DNA of 64,000 nt from Paraflavitalea sp966211765 (GCA_966211765.1 CBIHOV010000004.1:1-64000); one strand, 5' to 3'. Shown: positions 26,884 to 37,900, numbered from the stretch's first letter. Made by a program: numbers and translations. The notes: a model not told the origin generated them from the sequence alone.

Positions 26884-28182
26884 CTATGGCTTTATGAAAA
26901 AGGGAATATTGGCAGTGGCCACATTGTTGTTGCCATCTGTGATATAGACAAATAAACGGTAAGCCCCTTCTTTTTCAGGTGTTTTTAAGGTGATCTTCCC
27001 TTCTCCACGAGCAGTGATCAAGCCTTCTATGGGTTTGGGCCTTGCTTCGAAATCGCCGCCTTCGCTCAATTGGGAAGGCTCGGGCAATACTTCCCAACGC
27101 CAGGATAGTTTATCCCTGTCGGGGTCTATGGCCACGGCCAGGGCATCGTAACTGGCAGCTGGTTTAAGATATACATTGTCAATGGCTTTCCTGTTATCCA
27201 ATTGCAAAGAATAGACATGGGGGGCTTTATTTTGTGGCCAATTGCCCGACCACAGGTATTGCATTACATCTACCACTTCGGACTCCTCTCCTTTATCGGT
27301 AAATATACCATACCAGGTGGGGGTACGCTCTTGTTTTTGACCCCAGAGGAACACATAAGAACCGAGGCATTTTTCCCTGTCGCGTTCTACTGAATATTCA
27401 TACCTGCTTTTATAGACAGCAGCTTTTTCGCTACTGGTTTCTTCAATAGCCGATTTCCACGCCGTTTGTAAGCCTTCCCAATGACCGGTAGGGCCCCATT
27501 CAGTGACGAGATACGCGCCTTCCCAACCTGATTGCCGGATGGTTGCCGGTAAACCGACCAATCCGCCATAGGTATTTACAGACAACAAGTCGATATCTGC
27601 AGACCTGGCTTTGATGAGGTCAACCAGCCCCTTGTTGATACCAGCAAATACGGTGGTGGTAGGGTGATTGGGATCTGTAGCATGTATCATTTTTGAAATA
27701 TCATTGACGGCATCCCATACTTTGGGATTCTTGTATTGGAGGTTCAATTCATTACCGATACCCCAGGCCAGTACGGCGGGATGATCTTTGAATTTCAATA
27801 CTTCTTCGCGCAAACGGTCGAGTTGTTTTTTTACAGCTGCGGTATCATCATAATTAAAGCCATGGCGTTCACGGGCTACATCGAGGCCCAGCAGCACTGT
27901 TAATCCGTATTTCTGTGCTGAGTCAAGCACGGCCTGGGCCCCACGGGTTCCCCATGTTCTGATGGAATTGCCACCATAAGCAGCGATCCGGGCAGGATAA
28001 GCACTCCCGCCTGCGCCTTTCACAAAATAGAGTTGGCCACCTCTGTATAACTGATAGCCTTCGGCAGTTTTCCGAAGTTCGGTCTTGACGGCGCCAGTTG
28101 CTGATTTCAATTTTCCGGGTTGTGCCTGTGTGCCTGCCAACAGGAAACATAAGCCGAGGGTAATGAGGATCTTCCTTTTCAT
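26884..28182 (-). CDS. exported glycoside hydrolase, GH2/GH5-like TIM barrel
   Basis: A signal peptide (about 1-20) precedes a clan GH-A TIM barrel. The acid/base Glu is at residue 145 in WGIGNELN. The nucleophile Glu is at 228 in VTEWGPTG, at the ends of strands 4 and 7 as expected. Other hallmarks are FVKGAGG (residue 54) and NSIRTWG near the start. Residues about 330-432 form a C-terminal beta domain like that of GH2-related enzymes. The substrate cannot be read from the sequence. A C-terminal sorting domain is absent, so it may stay in the periplasm. Confidence 0.9.
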   Translation of the reverse strand: MKRKILITLGLCFLLAGTQAQPGKLKSATGAVKTELRKTAEGYQLYRGGQLYFVKGAGGSAYPARIAAYGGNSIRTWGTRGAQAVLDSAQKYGLTVLLGLDVARERHGFNYDDTAAVKKQLDRLREEVLKFKDHPAVLAWGIGNELNLQYKNPKVWDAVNDISKMIHATDPNHPTTTVFAGINKGLVDLIKARSADIDLLSVNTYGGLVGLPATIRQSGWEGAYLVTEWGPTGHWEGLQTAWKSAIEETSSEKAAVYKSRYEYSVERDREKCLGSYVFLWGQKQERTPTWYGIFTDKGEESEVVDVMQYLWSGNWPQNKAPHVYSLQLDNRKAIDNVYLKPAASYDALAVAIDPDRDKLSWRWEVLPEPSQLSEGGDFEARPKPIEGLITARGEGKITLKTPEKEGAYRLFVYITDGNNNVATANIPFFIKP

Positions 28183-28209
28183 GATGTATCAAAATTAGTT
28201 AATTGTCAT

Positions 28210-28239
28210 TTTTACGCTTTCTACAATCGTAAAACGTTT
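28210..28239. promoter_or_regulatory. candidate operator upstream of the glycosidase gene
   Basis: TTTTACG (28210-28216) and CGTAAAA (28228-28234) form a perfect inverted repeat with an 11-base spacer. The right arm runs into AAACGTTT (28232-28239), itself a palindrome with the CG centre typical of LacI-family sites. The cluster sits about 30-60 bases upstream of the glycosidase start. It is a sequence observation; the regulator is unknown and no LacI gene is in the window. Confidence 0.35.
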
Positions 28240-28456
28240 ATTTTTCTTAATTCAACGGGGGAAGGAGCAAATTCGAAATAATGTGTTCAAATTCAGGCAG
28301 TAAAGTTATGGATCCCGATACTTGAGGGGAAATTTCGGACTACATCATTGCTACGTCAATGTTGAATTGAAGTAAAATAATCTCTGATGTACCGTTTTTT
28401 CGATACATCTATACTACATCATGGGGGGAAATGAAAAGGCATCAAGGCTTTATCAA

Positions 28457-30766
28457 CTATTGAAAGCTCCAACGTTCGCGGCCCACTTCGGCAAAGGCAG
28501 GGATTTCACCTGCATTGCGTGCAGGGGGCTCCACTCCCATCAGGTGCTTCACAAAGAAATCACGTTTCCTCATCCGGCCATATACACCGCCATCACTGTG
28601 GCCCATACCGGGTATGGACAGCAGGTCGAAGTTCTTGCCAGCTTTGATCAATGCATCGGCTACGCGGTAAGTAGATTCGGGAGGTACGTTTGTATCTGCC
28701 TCTCCTACTATCAACAACAGGTCGCCACGCAGTTTTGCCGCGTTGGTTACGTTGGATTGTTCATCATAATGTTTGCCCACGGGGTATCCCATCCATTGTT
28801 CATTCCACCATTGCTTGTCTACCCGGTTATCGTGGCAGCCACAGGCTGAAACAGCCGCTTTGTAAAACTCCGGATGAAAGAGCAGGGCGCCAGTGGAGCT
28901 TTGTCCACCGGCCGAAGTGCCATATATACCTACCCGTTCCGCATCCACATAAGCATATTTCTGTGCCAGGGCTTTGATCCATAAAATCCTGTCGGGAAGA
29001 CCGGCGTCGGCAACATTTTTCCAACACACATCATGGAAGGCTTTGGAGCGGTTGGCGGTACCCATACCATCTATCATGACCACAATGAAACCCAGTTCGG
29101 CCAGGCTTTGCATTTCACTATAGGGAGTAAAGCTTTTTGGCACAAACGCATCATGGGGACCGGCATATATATTCTCCAGCACAGGGTATTTTTTGGAAGG
29201 ATCGTAATCAGAAGGTTTGCTTACAATACCCCAGATATCGGTAACCCCATCTCTTGCTTTGGCTACAAATACCTCCGGTGGGCTTACCCCTGCCTGCCTG
29301 TACAGGGAAAGATCGGCTTCTTCCAGTAGCATGATCTCTTTGGCATCGGCGGTGCGGGCCAGTATGGACCTGGGCGCTATGTTGACCTGTGAATACGTAT
29401 CTGTAAAATAAGTCTTGTCATCAGAGAATGCGAGCTTATGGTTGCCGGCGGCTGGTGTAAGGGACTTCAGGTTTTTACCATCGAAGCCTATGCGGTAATA
29501 ATGAATATTGTAGGGGTCTTCGCCTGGCTGCATGCCGCTGGCCCGGAACCAAACTTCTTTTTTAACGGGGTCAATGCTATCCACACCACGCACCACCCAG
29601 TTGCCCTGGGTAACAGGTTGTTCTTTGCCGGTAACCAGGTCAACGAGGTAAATATGGTTCCAGCCATCTTTTTCGGAAGTACGCACCAGTTGATTGGTAG
29701 CGGTTAAATAGCTGGTATAATTGCGTGTGTTATAAATAAAGGTGTTGGTCTTTTCATCCACTACATTGCGGGTGGTTGCGTTATCGGCATCCACTTCAAT
29801 GACGCGGAAACGCTGGTGGCCGCGGTCCATTTTTTCATAGGTAAAGTAACGGGCATTGCCACTGCGCCAGGTTAGTGGCGGTGCGCTTAGGAAATCTATG
29901 GGCTCGGTATTTACCTTAACTGCCTTTTTCGATGCCAGTTGAAAAAGCCAGGGGGTGTAGATGGTCCATGGATCGCCGGGTTGTTTATAGGATTGAGAGC
30001 GCAATTGTCCGCGCATGGTGCCAGACAGAGAAGTGAGGATATAATATACAGAGGAATCTCTTACATTATTGATGTGGTAGCCTGCGAGGTATTTGCTATC
30101 GGGACTCCAGTATACACCACCATAGGGTTTTTCGGGTGTACCATCTGTTGTAAACTGAATGGGTGTGGCTCCACTGCCAACAGGTTTCACCATCAGGTTG
30201 CCTTTTTCGATATAAGCCTCCCATTGCTTATCGGGCGAAGTGTTGCCGCCAGGAAAGGAGCCAAACCTACCACCACGTGAGGAATTGCCGGAAGCTGGTG
30301 TAGGGGGCATGGAGATCTTACTGCAAGCATAACTGGTAAGGTCGCATTCTACTCGTTGTCCTTGTATGGTGAAACGCATCGATGATTTACCAGCTGGCAT
30401 CTCCAGGTTGGTAAGGGAAGGCCGGAGGGAGTCAATGGTGATTCCCACTTGTTTCAGTCCTTCTGCCAGCCGCTGCCGTTGAAAGAGGGCTTGCTTTTTC
30501 CCTTTCTGTGCATCCAGATAGAGGTATTCCTGCACGCTGTCTTTCAACAGATTCCGGTACCACCCGGTTTTTCCTCCAGCCAGCCAGGAAACAACAACGG
30601 TGCTTTTGAACACGGTATTTTTGGTAGCGCTGTCTATGCGGGCTGCCCGAAGGTAGCGCTGCACCATTGCTTCATGGGAAGGTTGAAAACGGGTTACTGT
30701 TTGTGCAGTGAGGGGCTGGTTGTACAACATAGTTGCCAGCAGGATAACGAAGAGAATTTTATGCAT
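28457..30766 (-). CDS. exported S9 family serine peptidase, dipeptidyl-peptidase IV-like
   Basis: A signal peptide (1-21) is followed by an eight-bladed propeller half (DPPIV N-terminal, about 120-500) and an alpha/beta-hydrolase half. The catalytic residues are Ser618 (GTSAGG), Asp691 (EADTNVPP) and His723 (GMGHSDGG). The spacing of 73 and 32 residues is close to that of human DPP4 (78 and 32). The length of 769 is normal. It probably removes dipeptides from the N-terminus of peptides in the periplasm; the exact specificity is not visible. It lies upstream of the glycosidase on the same strand, 274 bases away, so is probably a separate unit. Confidence 0.95.
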   Translation of the reverse strand: MHKILFVILLATMLYNQPLTAQTVTRFQPSHEAMVQRYLRAARIDSATKNTVFKSTVVVSWLAGGKTGWYRNLLKDSVQEYLYLDAQKGKKQALFQRQRLAEGLKQVGITIDSLRPSLTNLEMPAGKSSMRFTIQGQRVECDLTSYACSKISMPPTPASGNSSRGGRFGSFPGGNTSPDKQWEAYIEKGNLMVKPVGSGATPIQFTTDGTPEKPYGGVYWSPDSKYLAGYHINNVRDSSVYYILTSLSGTMRGQLRSQSYKQPGDPWTIYTPWLFQLASKKAVKVNTEPIDFLSAPPLTWRSGNARYFTYEKMDRGHQRFRVIEVDADNATTRNVVDEKTNTFIYNTRNYTSYLTATNQLVRTSEKDGWNHIYLVDLVTGKEQPVTQGNWVVRGVDSIDPVKKEVWFRASGMQPGEDPYNIHYYRIGFDGKNLKSLTPAAGNHKLAFSDDKTYFTDTYSQVNIAPRSILARTADAKEIMLLEEADLSLYRQAGVSPPEVFVAKARDGVTDIWGIVSKPSDYDPSKKYPVLENIYAGPHDAFVPKSFTPYSEMQSLAELGFIVVMIDGMGTANRSKAFHDVCWKNVADAGLPDRILWIKALAQKYAYVDAERVGIYGTSAGGQSSTGALLFHPEFYKAAVSACGCHDNRVDKQWWNEQWMGYPVGKHYDEQSNVTNAAKLRGDLLLIVGEADTNVPPESTYRVADALIKAGKNFDLLSIPGMGHSDGGVYGRMRKRDFFVKHLMGVEPPARNAGEIPAFAEVGRERWSFQ

Positions 30767-30828
30767 ACAGGGAGGTACTTAATCAGCAATAAAATTATTA
30801 CTAATAAGCAGGCGAAGCTTTACCAATA

Positions 30829-31710
30829 TTACCGGTTTCTGAACATATACAACCACACGCCTATCAGGGTGAGTGCAGCACCTGTTATTTGCCATATATG
30901 GACCTGTTCGCCCAGGAATGCAACAGCAATCAATGCACCTAACACGGGGTCCATGTTGATCAATACGCCGGCCTGGGTAGCTGAAATATGCTGCAAAGCG
31001 CTATTGAACCAGATATAACCGAGGGCCGACGGGAAAATACCCATGTACAAAATGGCTGCCCAGCCTTGCCAGGTGATGGCCGGCCAGGGTTGGTCCTTCA
31101 TTTCGTAGACCACAGCTGGTATTAGTAATATGGTTCCGATGATGGAGAGGCGGGTAATGAGCCATATTGGATCGATCGAAGCGAGTTTCTTGGATACCAC
31201 GGTATAGATGGCCCAACAAAGTACCGCTGCGATCATCAATACATTCCCAAAGATGGTATTGCTTCCGGGCCCACCGGGCTGATTCGTAAAGCCAATGAGT
31301 ACTACACCCGCCACAGAAATGAAGATGCCTGCTATTTGCAGGGGCTTCAGCTTTTCCTTTAAAAAGACAGCAGCCAGTATGGCGGTTGAGATCGGAATAA
31401 ATCCTTGTATCAGGGCGCCTGCTGCTGCAGAAGTTTGTTGCAGGGAAAAGTTGAAGAATACATAATACAAGGTGACTCCGGTTAGCGATAAGGTAAGTAT
31501 GGAGACCCATCTCTCTTTCATGGTCTCCTGAACGGGCGTTTTGCGTGTATAGGAGATCAGGAGCAATGCCAGAATGGCTACCACAAAACGGAGAAAGGCA
31601 AACAGTATGGGAGGTACGGTGGTTACCACGGTGCGGGTAATGGCATAGGAGCTGGACCAGGTCAGCAGTGCGAGCAGCAGCTTTAACAGGGAGCGATCTT
31701 TTGGTGTCAT
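30829..31710 (-). CDS. EamA/DMT superfamily transporter
   Basis: There are ten transmembrane helices in two EamA repeats of five, with the conserved SSYAITRTV start, the G-x-PISTAI motif near 100 and the LxPLGAL-like segments of the second half (MDPVLGALIAVAFLGEQ near 260). The length of 293 residues is normal. These proteins export metabolites or amino acids; the substrate is not predictable. The start codon lies 26 bases from the stop of the DUF1624 gene, so they are likely co-transcribed. Confidence 0.93.
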   Translation of the reverse strand: MTPKDRSLLKLLLALLTWSSSYAITRTVVTTVPPILFAFLRFVVAILALLLISYTRKTPVQETMKERWVSILTLSLTGVTLYYVFFNFSLQQTSAAAGALIQGFIPISTAILAAVFLKEKLKPLQIAGIFISVAGVVLIGFTNQPGGPGSNTIFGNVLMIAAVLCWAIYTVVSKKLASIDPIWLITRLSIIGTILLIPAVVYEMKDQPWPAITWQGWAAILYMGIFPSALGYIWFNSALQHISATQAGVLINMDPVLGALIAVAFLGEQVHIWQITGAALTLIGVWLYMFRNR

Positions 31711-31736
31711 GGCTGCTTAAAACTAGCACTTTCGGG

Positions 31737-32897
31737 CTAAATATACTTCAACCACCACTTATTATGTGTGGCCTTGTATTGACCAAACCACACGCAGGGC
31801 TTATACAATATAGCCACGACGACCATCCAGATGAGGTACACTGCCCAAAGTTTTATTCCGGAGCCGATGGTGGTTGGTCTTCCGAAGGTTCCGGTCGCAA
31901 ACTCCATCTGCCCCCAACTGATACCTTGCGCCCACAACACGATGAACATGATGGCATGAATGAGGTAAAAATGGAGGAGGAAATAGAACAAGGGCACTTT
32001 CCCGTACCGCGACACTATGACTTGCCACCGGCCCCTCACCTGCTCTGCCTGGGCGAGCAACAGGAACATGATGCCCAAGGTGACCAGGCAGAACAAGAGT
32101 GAAGGGGGATACTTGGTAATGTTCATGAATGATAGAAAAGTATACACGGTGTTTTTCTGTGCAGACCAGGGTATTGGATCTCCATAAATATTGACGAACC
32201 TAATGGCGACAAATAACAGTAAGGCGATCCAACCTATGCGCAGGAATATGCGCTTCCTTGTGGTGGCATCCAGCTCAAAATACTTTCCTGTTGCAAAGCC
32301 AAGGAGCATGATACCCAGCCAGGGGATGGGCGGGTAGGCTATCAGGAAGGTGCGCCCACCTATTGGAAATAAGCCCGGACCAAATAAAGGACTTAGCACA
32401 GGGGCAACTATTGAGTCTTTGCTGAAAGGAATGAGGGGTAAAAGATTGTGACAACAGATAATGATCAGGCCAATGATACTCACTGTTCTCCATGACCATT
32501 TGCTCATAAAGGAAAGCATGATAAAGCCGAACCCAATGGCAGCGATGACCTCAAAAATAAAGCTGTGGAAGCCGGGATCGAAGTAGAGGCCGAAATTGAC
32601 CAGGGTAAATTCCAGCAGGATCAGGTACAGACCGCGCTTCAAAAGAAAACGTCTGCTTTGCTGCAGGTTGACACTTCGCTGTAAGGACAGGAAAGCGGAG
32701 GTACCTGATAAGAAAACAAATATGGGTGCGCAGAGGTAGGTGATCCAGCGTGTGAAAAACAATGCCGGTGTTGTAGTGGCCAGGTTGGTAGGGCTTTGTG
32801 TAATGGCATCTACATGAAGCAAGTCACGCACATGGTCGAGCGCCATGATGATCATGACGATGCCTCTGGTGAGATCAATGCTGTGGATCCTTTTCAT
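31737..32897 (-). CDS. DUF1624 / HGSNAT-like multi-spanning acyltransferase family protein
   Basis: The start motif KRIHSIDLTRGIVMIIMALDHVRD is the mark of this family, related to the membrane domain of heparan-alpha-glucosaminide acetyltransferase. Roughly ten helices are seen, with a conserved RG and an aspartate-histidine pair (DH at residues about 21-22). Related OpgC-like proteins acylate sugars, but no partner is visible here. Upstream is the divergent LytS gene. Confidence 0.85.
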   Translation of the reverse strand: MKRIHSIDLTRGIVMIIMALDHVRDLLHVDAITQSPTNLATTTPALFFTRWITYLCAPIFVFLSGTSAFLSLQRSVNLQQSRRFLLKRGLYLILLEFTLVNFGLYFDPGFHSFIFEVIAAIGFGFIMLSFMSKWSWRTVSIIGLIIICCHNLLPLIPFSKDSIVAPVLSPLFGPGLFPIGGRTFLIAYPPIPWLGIMLLGFATGKYFELDATTRKRIFLRIGWIALLLFVAIRFVNIYGDPIPWSAQKNTVYTFLSFMNITKYPPSLLFCLVTLGIMFLLLAQAEQVRGRWQVIVSRYGKVPLFYFLLHFYLIHAIMFIVLWAQGISWGQMEFATGTFGRPTTIGSGIKLWAVYLIWMVVVAILYKPCVWFGQYKATHNKWWLKYI

Positions 32898-33073
32898 GGC
32901 CTGTCTATTGCGTTTGAATTTAGGAGATCGGTTGTTATGCGCTCAAAATTGCAGGGAAAAATTGTAATGTGGCTGTAATACAAGCTGCATTCCGGCAAGT
33001 TGATCGGTAAATTTGCCTGTTTGAAGGGGTGTTAGGGATTTTGGCTAAATTGGATGATTATTATTGCTAATAG

Positions 33074-34075
33074 ATGAAAAGGCTGGCAGGTAAATATCGT
33101 TTGAAGGAAGGGCTGGTGGTCGCTTTATTTTTCCCGGCTGCTTTTGCACTTTCGGACAGTAACCATAGGACCACCATTCTCCATTTTATTTCATCGTTCC
33201 TGATCATTTTTTTTCTATGGTGCATGAATTTCGGGCTGGTTGACTTTAAGAAACGCAAGTTATCCACGCTCTACCCCAGGATCATCCTTTCCTATATTCT
33301 TTCTCTGCTGATCTATGGGTGCATCGGGTTACTACTGGACCTCACGGGGAAGCTGCTTTCTACAGAAAGGGGCAATTGGGGTAATTCTTTCAGTTCCTGG
33401 TTTTATATATGCCTCACGATATGCCTGTTCAATACGCTCATTCTATTGGTCAAACATGCTTTTGACAGTAATGCCGAGAAAAGAGATATTGCGCTGGAAA
33501 ATGAGATGCTGAAGCGGGAAAACCTGAATGCGCAACATGAAACACTTAAGCAACAGGTAAATCCTCATTTCCTGTTCAATTCCTTAACGACTTTAAGATC
33601 TTTAACTAAACACGATCCCAGGCAGGCCGTTGATTTTATCGGGGAACTGGCAGCAGTGTACCGGTATATGCTGCAGCACCAGGATAAAAATATTGTGACG
33701 CTCGGTGAAGAGCTGGACTTCATGCGGTCGTACCTGTATTTATTAAGGATCAGGTTTGGGGAAGCTATCTGTACAGAGATCCAGGTACCGGACATAGAAT
33801 TGGGCCATGCCATGCCGCCCAATACATTACAATTGCTGGTGGAAAATGCAGTAAAGCACAACTGCTTTTCGTTGAAAAGGCCTTTGTGTATTTCTATTTT
33901 TATGGACGGGGATTATCTGTCTGTGAAAAATAACCTGCAGCTCAAACCGGCGGAGCCAGGATCCTCCCGACTGGGACTGAACAACATCAGCCGCCGGTAT
34001 GTGTTGCTGAAGGGAAAAGATATTATCGTTAAAAAAGATGAACATGCTTTCCAGGTTTTACTACCTATACATTAA
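33074..34075 (+). CDS. LytS-type sensor histidine kinase
   Basis: About four transmembrane helices (residues 10-130) are followed by a coiled region and the His_kinase domain (PF06580). The phosphorylated histidine is residue 165 in NPHFLFNSL. An ATP-binding HATPase-like domain follows, with LLVENAVKHNC near 250. A weak candidate promoter lies upstream (TTTG 33020-33023, TAAATTGG 33046-33053, spacing 22). The regulator gene follows after three bases. The signal is unknown. Confidence 0.94.
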   Translation: MKRLAGKYRLKEGLVVALFFPAAFALSDSNHRTTILHFISSFLIIFFLWCMNFGLVDFKKRKLSTLYPRIILSYILSLLIYGCIGLLLDLTGKLLSTERGNWGNSFSSWFYICLTICLFNTLILLVKHAFDSNAEKRDIALENEMLKRENLNAQHETLKQQVNPHFLFNSLTTLRSLTKHDPRQAVDFIGELAAVYRYMLQHQDKNIVTLGEELDFMRSYLYLLRIRFGEAICTEIQVPDIELGHAMPPNTLQLLVENAVKHNCFSLKRPLCISIFMDGDYLSVKNNLQLKPAEPGSSRLGLNNISRRYVLLKGKDIIVKKDEHAFQVLLPIH

Positions 34076-34078
34076 GAT

Positions 34079-34849
34079 ATGACCATTCTGATCATAGAAG
34101 ACGAAGTACAAACAGCCAGGGATCTGCAGGAAAGCATTCTTGCATTGCGACCTTCGTTTACTATTGCTGGTGTTATTGACAGCGTGGAAACGGGCCTTGA
34201 ATGGTTTGAGAAGCACGCTCAGCCAGACCTTATTTTTTCGGATATCCAACTGGGCGATGGCCTGGCATTTGACATTTTCAGGCAGGTGCGCCTGAAGTGT
34301 CCGGTAGTTTTCTGCACGGCCTACGATCAATATGCCATCCAGGCCTTTCGCAATAATGGCATTGATTATTTATTAAAACCGCTGAATGAGCAATTGCTGA
34401 AACAATGCCTGGAGAAGATCCACCTGTTCCTGCAAAAGCCGGCAGTCAACCATGTGTTGCCCGATCTTACTGAACTATTGAAAGCTATCTCCGGTACACA
34501 CAAATCCTACAAATCAACTTTCCTGGTCTCCTATCGTGAGAAAATGATCCCGGTAAATATTGGTGATATCCTGTTCTTTCGAGTTGCGGGCGATGTTGTT
34601 GAATTGTACACGAAAGAGAACCAGCAATACCGAATGGCTGACCCGCTAGATCACATTGAATCCATTGTGGATCCGGCACTTTTTTACCGGGCCAATCGTC
34701 AATACCTGGTAGGTTTTAAAGCCATCCGGGAAGTGGAAACGTATTTTGAGCGGAAGCTGCTGGTAAAGTTGGTCCAACCTACGGCCGATCCCATCATTAT
34801 CAGTAAAGCTAAAGCCACTGACTTCCTGGCATGGATGGAAAGCCATTAG
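34079..34849 (+). CDS. LytTR family response regulator
   Basis: A CheY-like receiver domain comprises residues 1-120, with acidic residues 7-9 (IIEDE), the phosphorylated Asp55 in FSDIQLGDG and Lys near 100 in YLLKPLNEQ. A LytTR DNA-binding domain occupies about 150-255, with FFRVAGDVVELYTKENQQY and FYRANRQYLVGFKAI. It is the cognate partner of the kinase three bases upstream. The target genes are unknown; the pair is convergent with the large G8 protein gene. Confidence 0.96.
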   Translation: MTILIIEDEVQTARDLQESILALRPSFTIAGVIDSVETGLEWFEKHAQPDLIFSDIQLGDGLAFDIFRQVRLKCPVVFCTAYDQYAIQAFRNNGIDYLLKPLNEQLLKQCLEKIHLFLQKPAVNHVLPDLTELLKAISGTHKSYKSTFLVSYREKMIPVNIGDILFFRVAGDVVELYTKENQQYRMADPLDHIESIVDPALFYRANRQYLVGFKAIREVETYFERKLLVKLVQPTADPIIISKAKATDFLAWMESH

Positions 34850-34857
34850 GTTAAAAA

Positions 34858-34881
34858 AAAGCTCCGCCGAAGCGGAGCTTT
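34858..34881. terminator. bidirectional terminator between LytTR and the G8 gene
   Basis: A perfect 10-base stem (34858-34867 and 34872-34881) closes a CGAA tetraloop, with an A/T-rich base on both sides. It lies nine bases after the LytTR stop and about 40 bases past the stop of the minus-strand G8 gene. Confidence 0.85.
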
Positions 34882-34921
34882 ATGGTATAACATAGGATGA
34901 TCTTTTTTCCTGGAATATGTG

Positions 34922-37900
34922 CTACAACTTCAACAGTGTAACGAGTCTCCTTACACTTCCCTGTTCTACCACGGCATAGTAGGTTCCTTTTGCCCAACTT
35001 GTCCCAATCGTCAAGGTAATATTTGTACCTGTCTTCACAACGCGATCTACCAGGATGCCCTGGCTATTGTAGAAGCCAATGGTGATGGGATAGCTGGTAT
35101 TGGTGGTGATATTCAGGGTAAAATAATTAGTGGAAGGATTGGGCGCCACTTTTACAACAAGGGTGGTTGACCCCTCTGCCGGCTGCGCTTTTACGGTAAT
35201 TGTTACATCGTCCGTTGCGGCGGCTCCCAGGTTGTCTTTAACCTGCAGGCGGAAAACGTATACGCCTACTACCAGGTTGGACAGCACAGGGGCAACAGCA
35301 CTTGAACTACTCAACGAATATTGTGAAGGACCGCTTACCTGGGTCCAGGTATAGGACACAATGGTACCATCCTGATCACGGGAAGCAGCTCCATTAAGTG
35401 CGGTGATGTTTACTGGTAAACTGAGCACGACATCGGAGCCCGCATTGGCTATCGGTGGCAGATTGCCTATGCTATTCACCGTTACAGTAACATCATCTTC
35501 ATGTGTAGCACCCTTATTGTCGGTAACTTTTAAGCGGAACACATAGGTGCCTGCTACCAGGTAGTATACAGACGTAGTTGCCGCAGTAGGGCTGCTAATG
35601 GTGAAGGATGAAGGACCACTCACTTTTGACCAGGCATAGGATACAATGCTGCCATCAGGGTCTTTGGATGCAGATCCGTTGAGGGTTGCACTATTGGCCG
35701 GCAAGGTGATCGCAATATCAGGTCCGGCATTGGCTACAGGTGATTGATTACCTGATGCATTCACAGTAACTGCTACATCGTCTTCGTGGGTAGTACCATT
35801 GTTATCAGTCACTTTCAACCGGAAAACGTAGGCCCCAGCCACCAGGTTGTTCAGCGCTGTGGTAACAGCAGTGGGGCTCACAATGGTGAATTGTGTGGGG
35901 CCACTTATTTTAGACCAAAGGTAAGCTGTGATGCTGCCATCAGGGTCTTTGGAAGCTGATCCATTCAATGTGGTGCTATTGGTCGGCAAGGACAGCACAA
36001 TATCAGTTCCTGCATTCGCTACCGGCGATTGATTACCGGCAGCATTTACGGTTACTGCTACATCATCTTCGTGGATAGCGCCTTTATCATCGGTTACTTT
36101 CAACCGGAAAACATAGGCACCTGCTACCAGGTTGTTCAACCCTGTGGTGGCAGCAGTTGGATTCACGATCGTGAATTGGGTAGGTCCGCTCAGTTTTGAC
36201 CAGGCATAGGCTGCAATACTACCATCGGGATCTTTGGAAGCTGATCCATTCAGGGTGGTACTGTTGGCTGGCAAGGTAAGAACGATGTCTGTTCCGGCAT
36301 TGGCTACGGGAGTCTGATTGCCCGCTGCATTCACGGTTACGGTAACATCATCTTCATTGGTAGCTCCTTTATTATCGGTAACTTTTAGGCGGAAGGTATA
36401 CACACCTGCTGCCAGGTTGGTTAAAGGAGTAGTCACTGCAGCAGGGTTCGCTATGGTGAATTGTGAAGGCCCGCTAAGCTTTGTCCATTGATACGCAGTA
36501 ATAGAGCCATCGGGGTCAGTAGATGCACTGCCATTCAGCGTAGTGCTGTTTACAGGCAGGGTGATCACCATATCTGTTCCGGCGTTGGCTACGGGCCCCT
36601 TATTCGGAACTACTACTACGGCATCGCTGTATAACTGACTTTGCGGAACATATTCCAGCGGCAGGCTGGCGCTGGTCCAGAGCAATCCCATGCCGGTACC
36701 GCCATCCTGGTTGAAATATTCCAGTTTAATATCATAGAGTTGGCCGGCTACCAGTGTAATGGGATTGGACTTGAAAGTATCGGGGTAGTGCTCCAGCCAG
36801 CTATCCAGGATAATTTTGTTATCGATCCAAAGGCGGTGACCGCCTCCTGAACCCAGGTAGAATGTATAGGACTCGGAAAACTGGGCCATGATCTTGCCGG
36901 TCCACCTAACTGAATAGGCGGTACCAGTGATGGCATAATGCACTCCAGCACTCCATTCGGTAAAGCTCACATTGGAGTCTATCCGTGTCATGGCGGGGTT
37001 GGTGAAATTGGCGCTGTTGAAATATTCTCCTTTCAGGCCTTTGCCCACACCCCAAACAGTAGGTGCAAAAGGAGCTATATTGGATTGTCCGGATTTGGTG
37101 ACCTGGTAAGCTTGTCCGGATTTAGGTTGCACGCGAATGGTCTCACCCGCTACTGCATCCTTGTGTACGGAGATAGGACCTGTTATATTACATTGAACAA
37201 GATCGGTGGAGTGTACTTCGGGTTCTGCTGAATCCATGATAGCAGCAATTTTACATCCACGTACTGTAACATTACGAATGAACACAGGGCGATCACCAGG
37301 CAAAGGACTGTGGATGACCTGGATACCGTAATCAATTATTCCCGCGCCGTCAATGGTGATATTTTCCAGGCGTACCCGGTTGGAATTTACGGAGGCTGCT
37401 TTCACTTCGATACCGTTGCCATAAAAGAACCCACCGGTGTAGGTATAGCTATTGGCATAAGCTCCATGGAACATGCCCCAGCTATTGTGGTAGGCAATGA
37501 AATCTTCGATCACGTGGTTACGGGTGGAGTTTTGCCATACGCGCAAGCCACAATCACTGTTGTGCGCCATATTGCCTGTGAAGATCCATACGCCTTCGTT
37601 GATAACGGCCTCCCAGTTATAGGCCCCTCCATCAGCATGGTCACCCTGACCTCCTGCCACCACTACATTATTTTTAGCCACGTTACCATCGCCGGTATTG
37701 AGACCAAAACCACTGGAAGAGAAAGTAGGTGCATCTTCTGCGTTCATGTTGAGTGAGCCGGAAACATATCTGCAAAGCCCCACAATATTGTGATCATAGA
37801 TCACATCGTGCGTGGAATCGCCCGGATCCCACCAGAAAGCAGTTTCCATTACATTATAAGCAATGTTGTCTATGAATTTGATACCGTGCGATACGTGTGG

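Noticed and set aside
28190..28197. Minus-strand TAATTTTG matching the -7 consensus
   Set aside because: It ends seven bases from the glycosidase start codon, leaving almost no leader, and has no -33 box.
35180..36604. Regular 285-base repeats considered as a CRISPR-like or mobile array
   Set aside because: The repeat is in frame, encodes PKD domains and has no short repeat-spacer pattern or cas genes.
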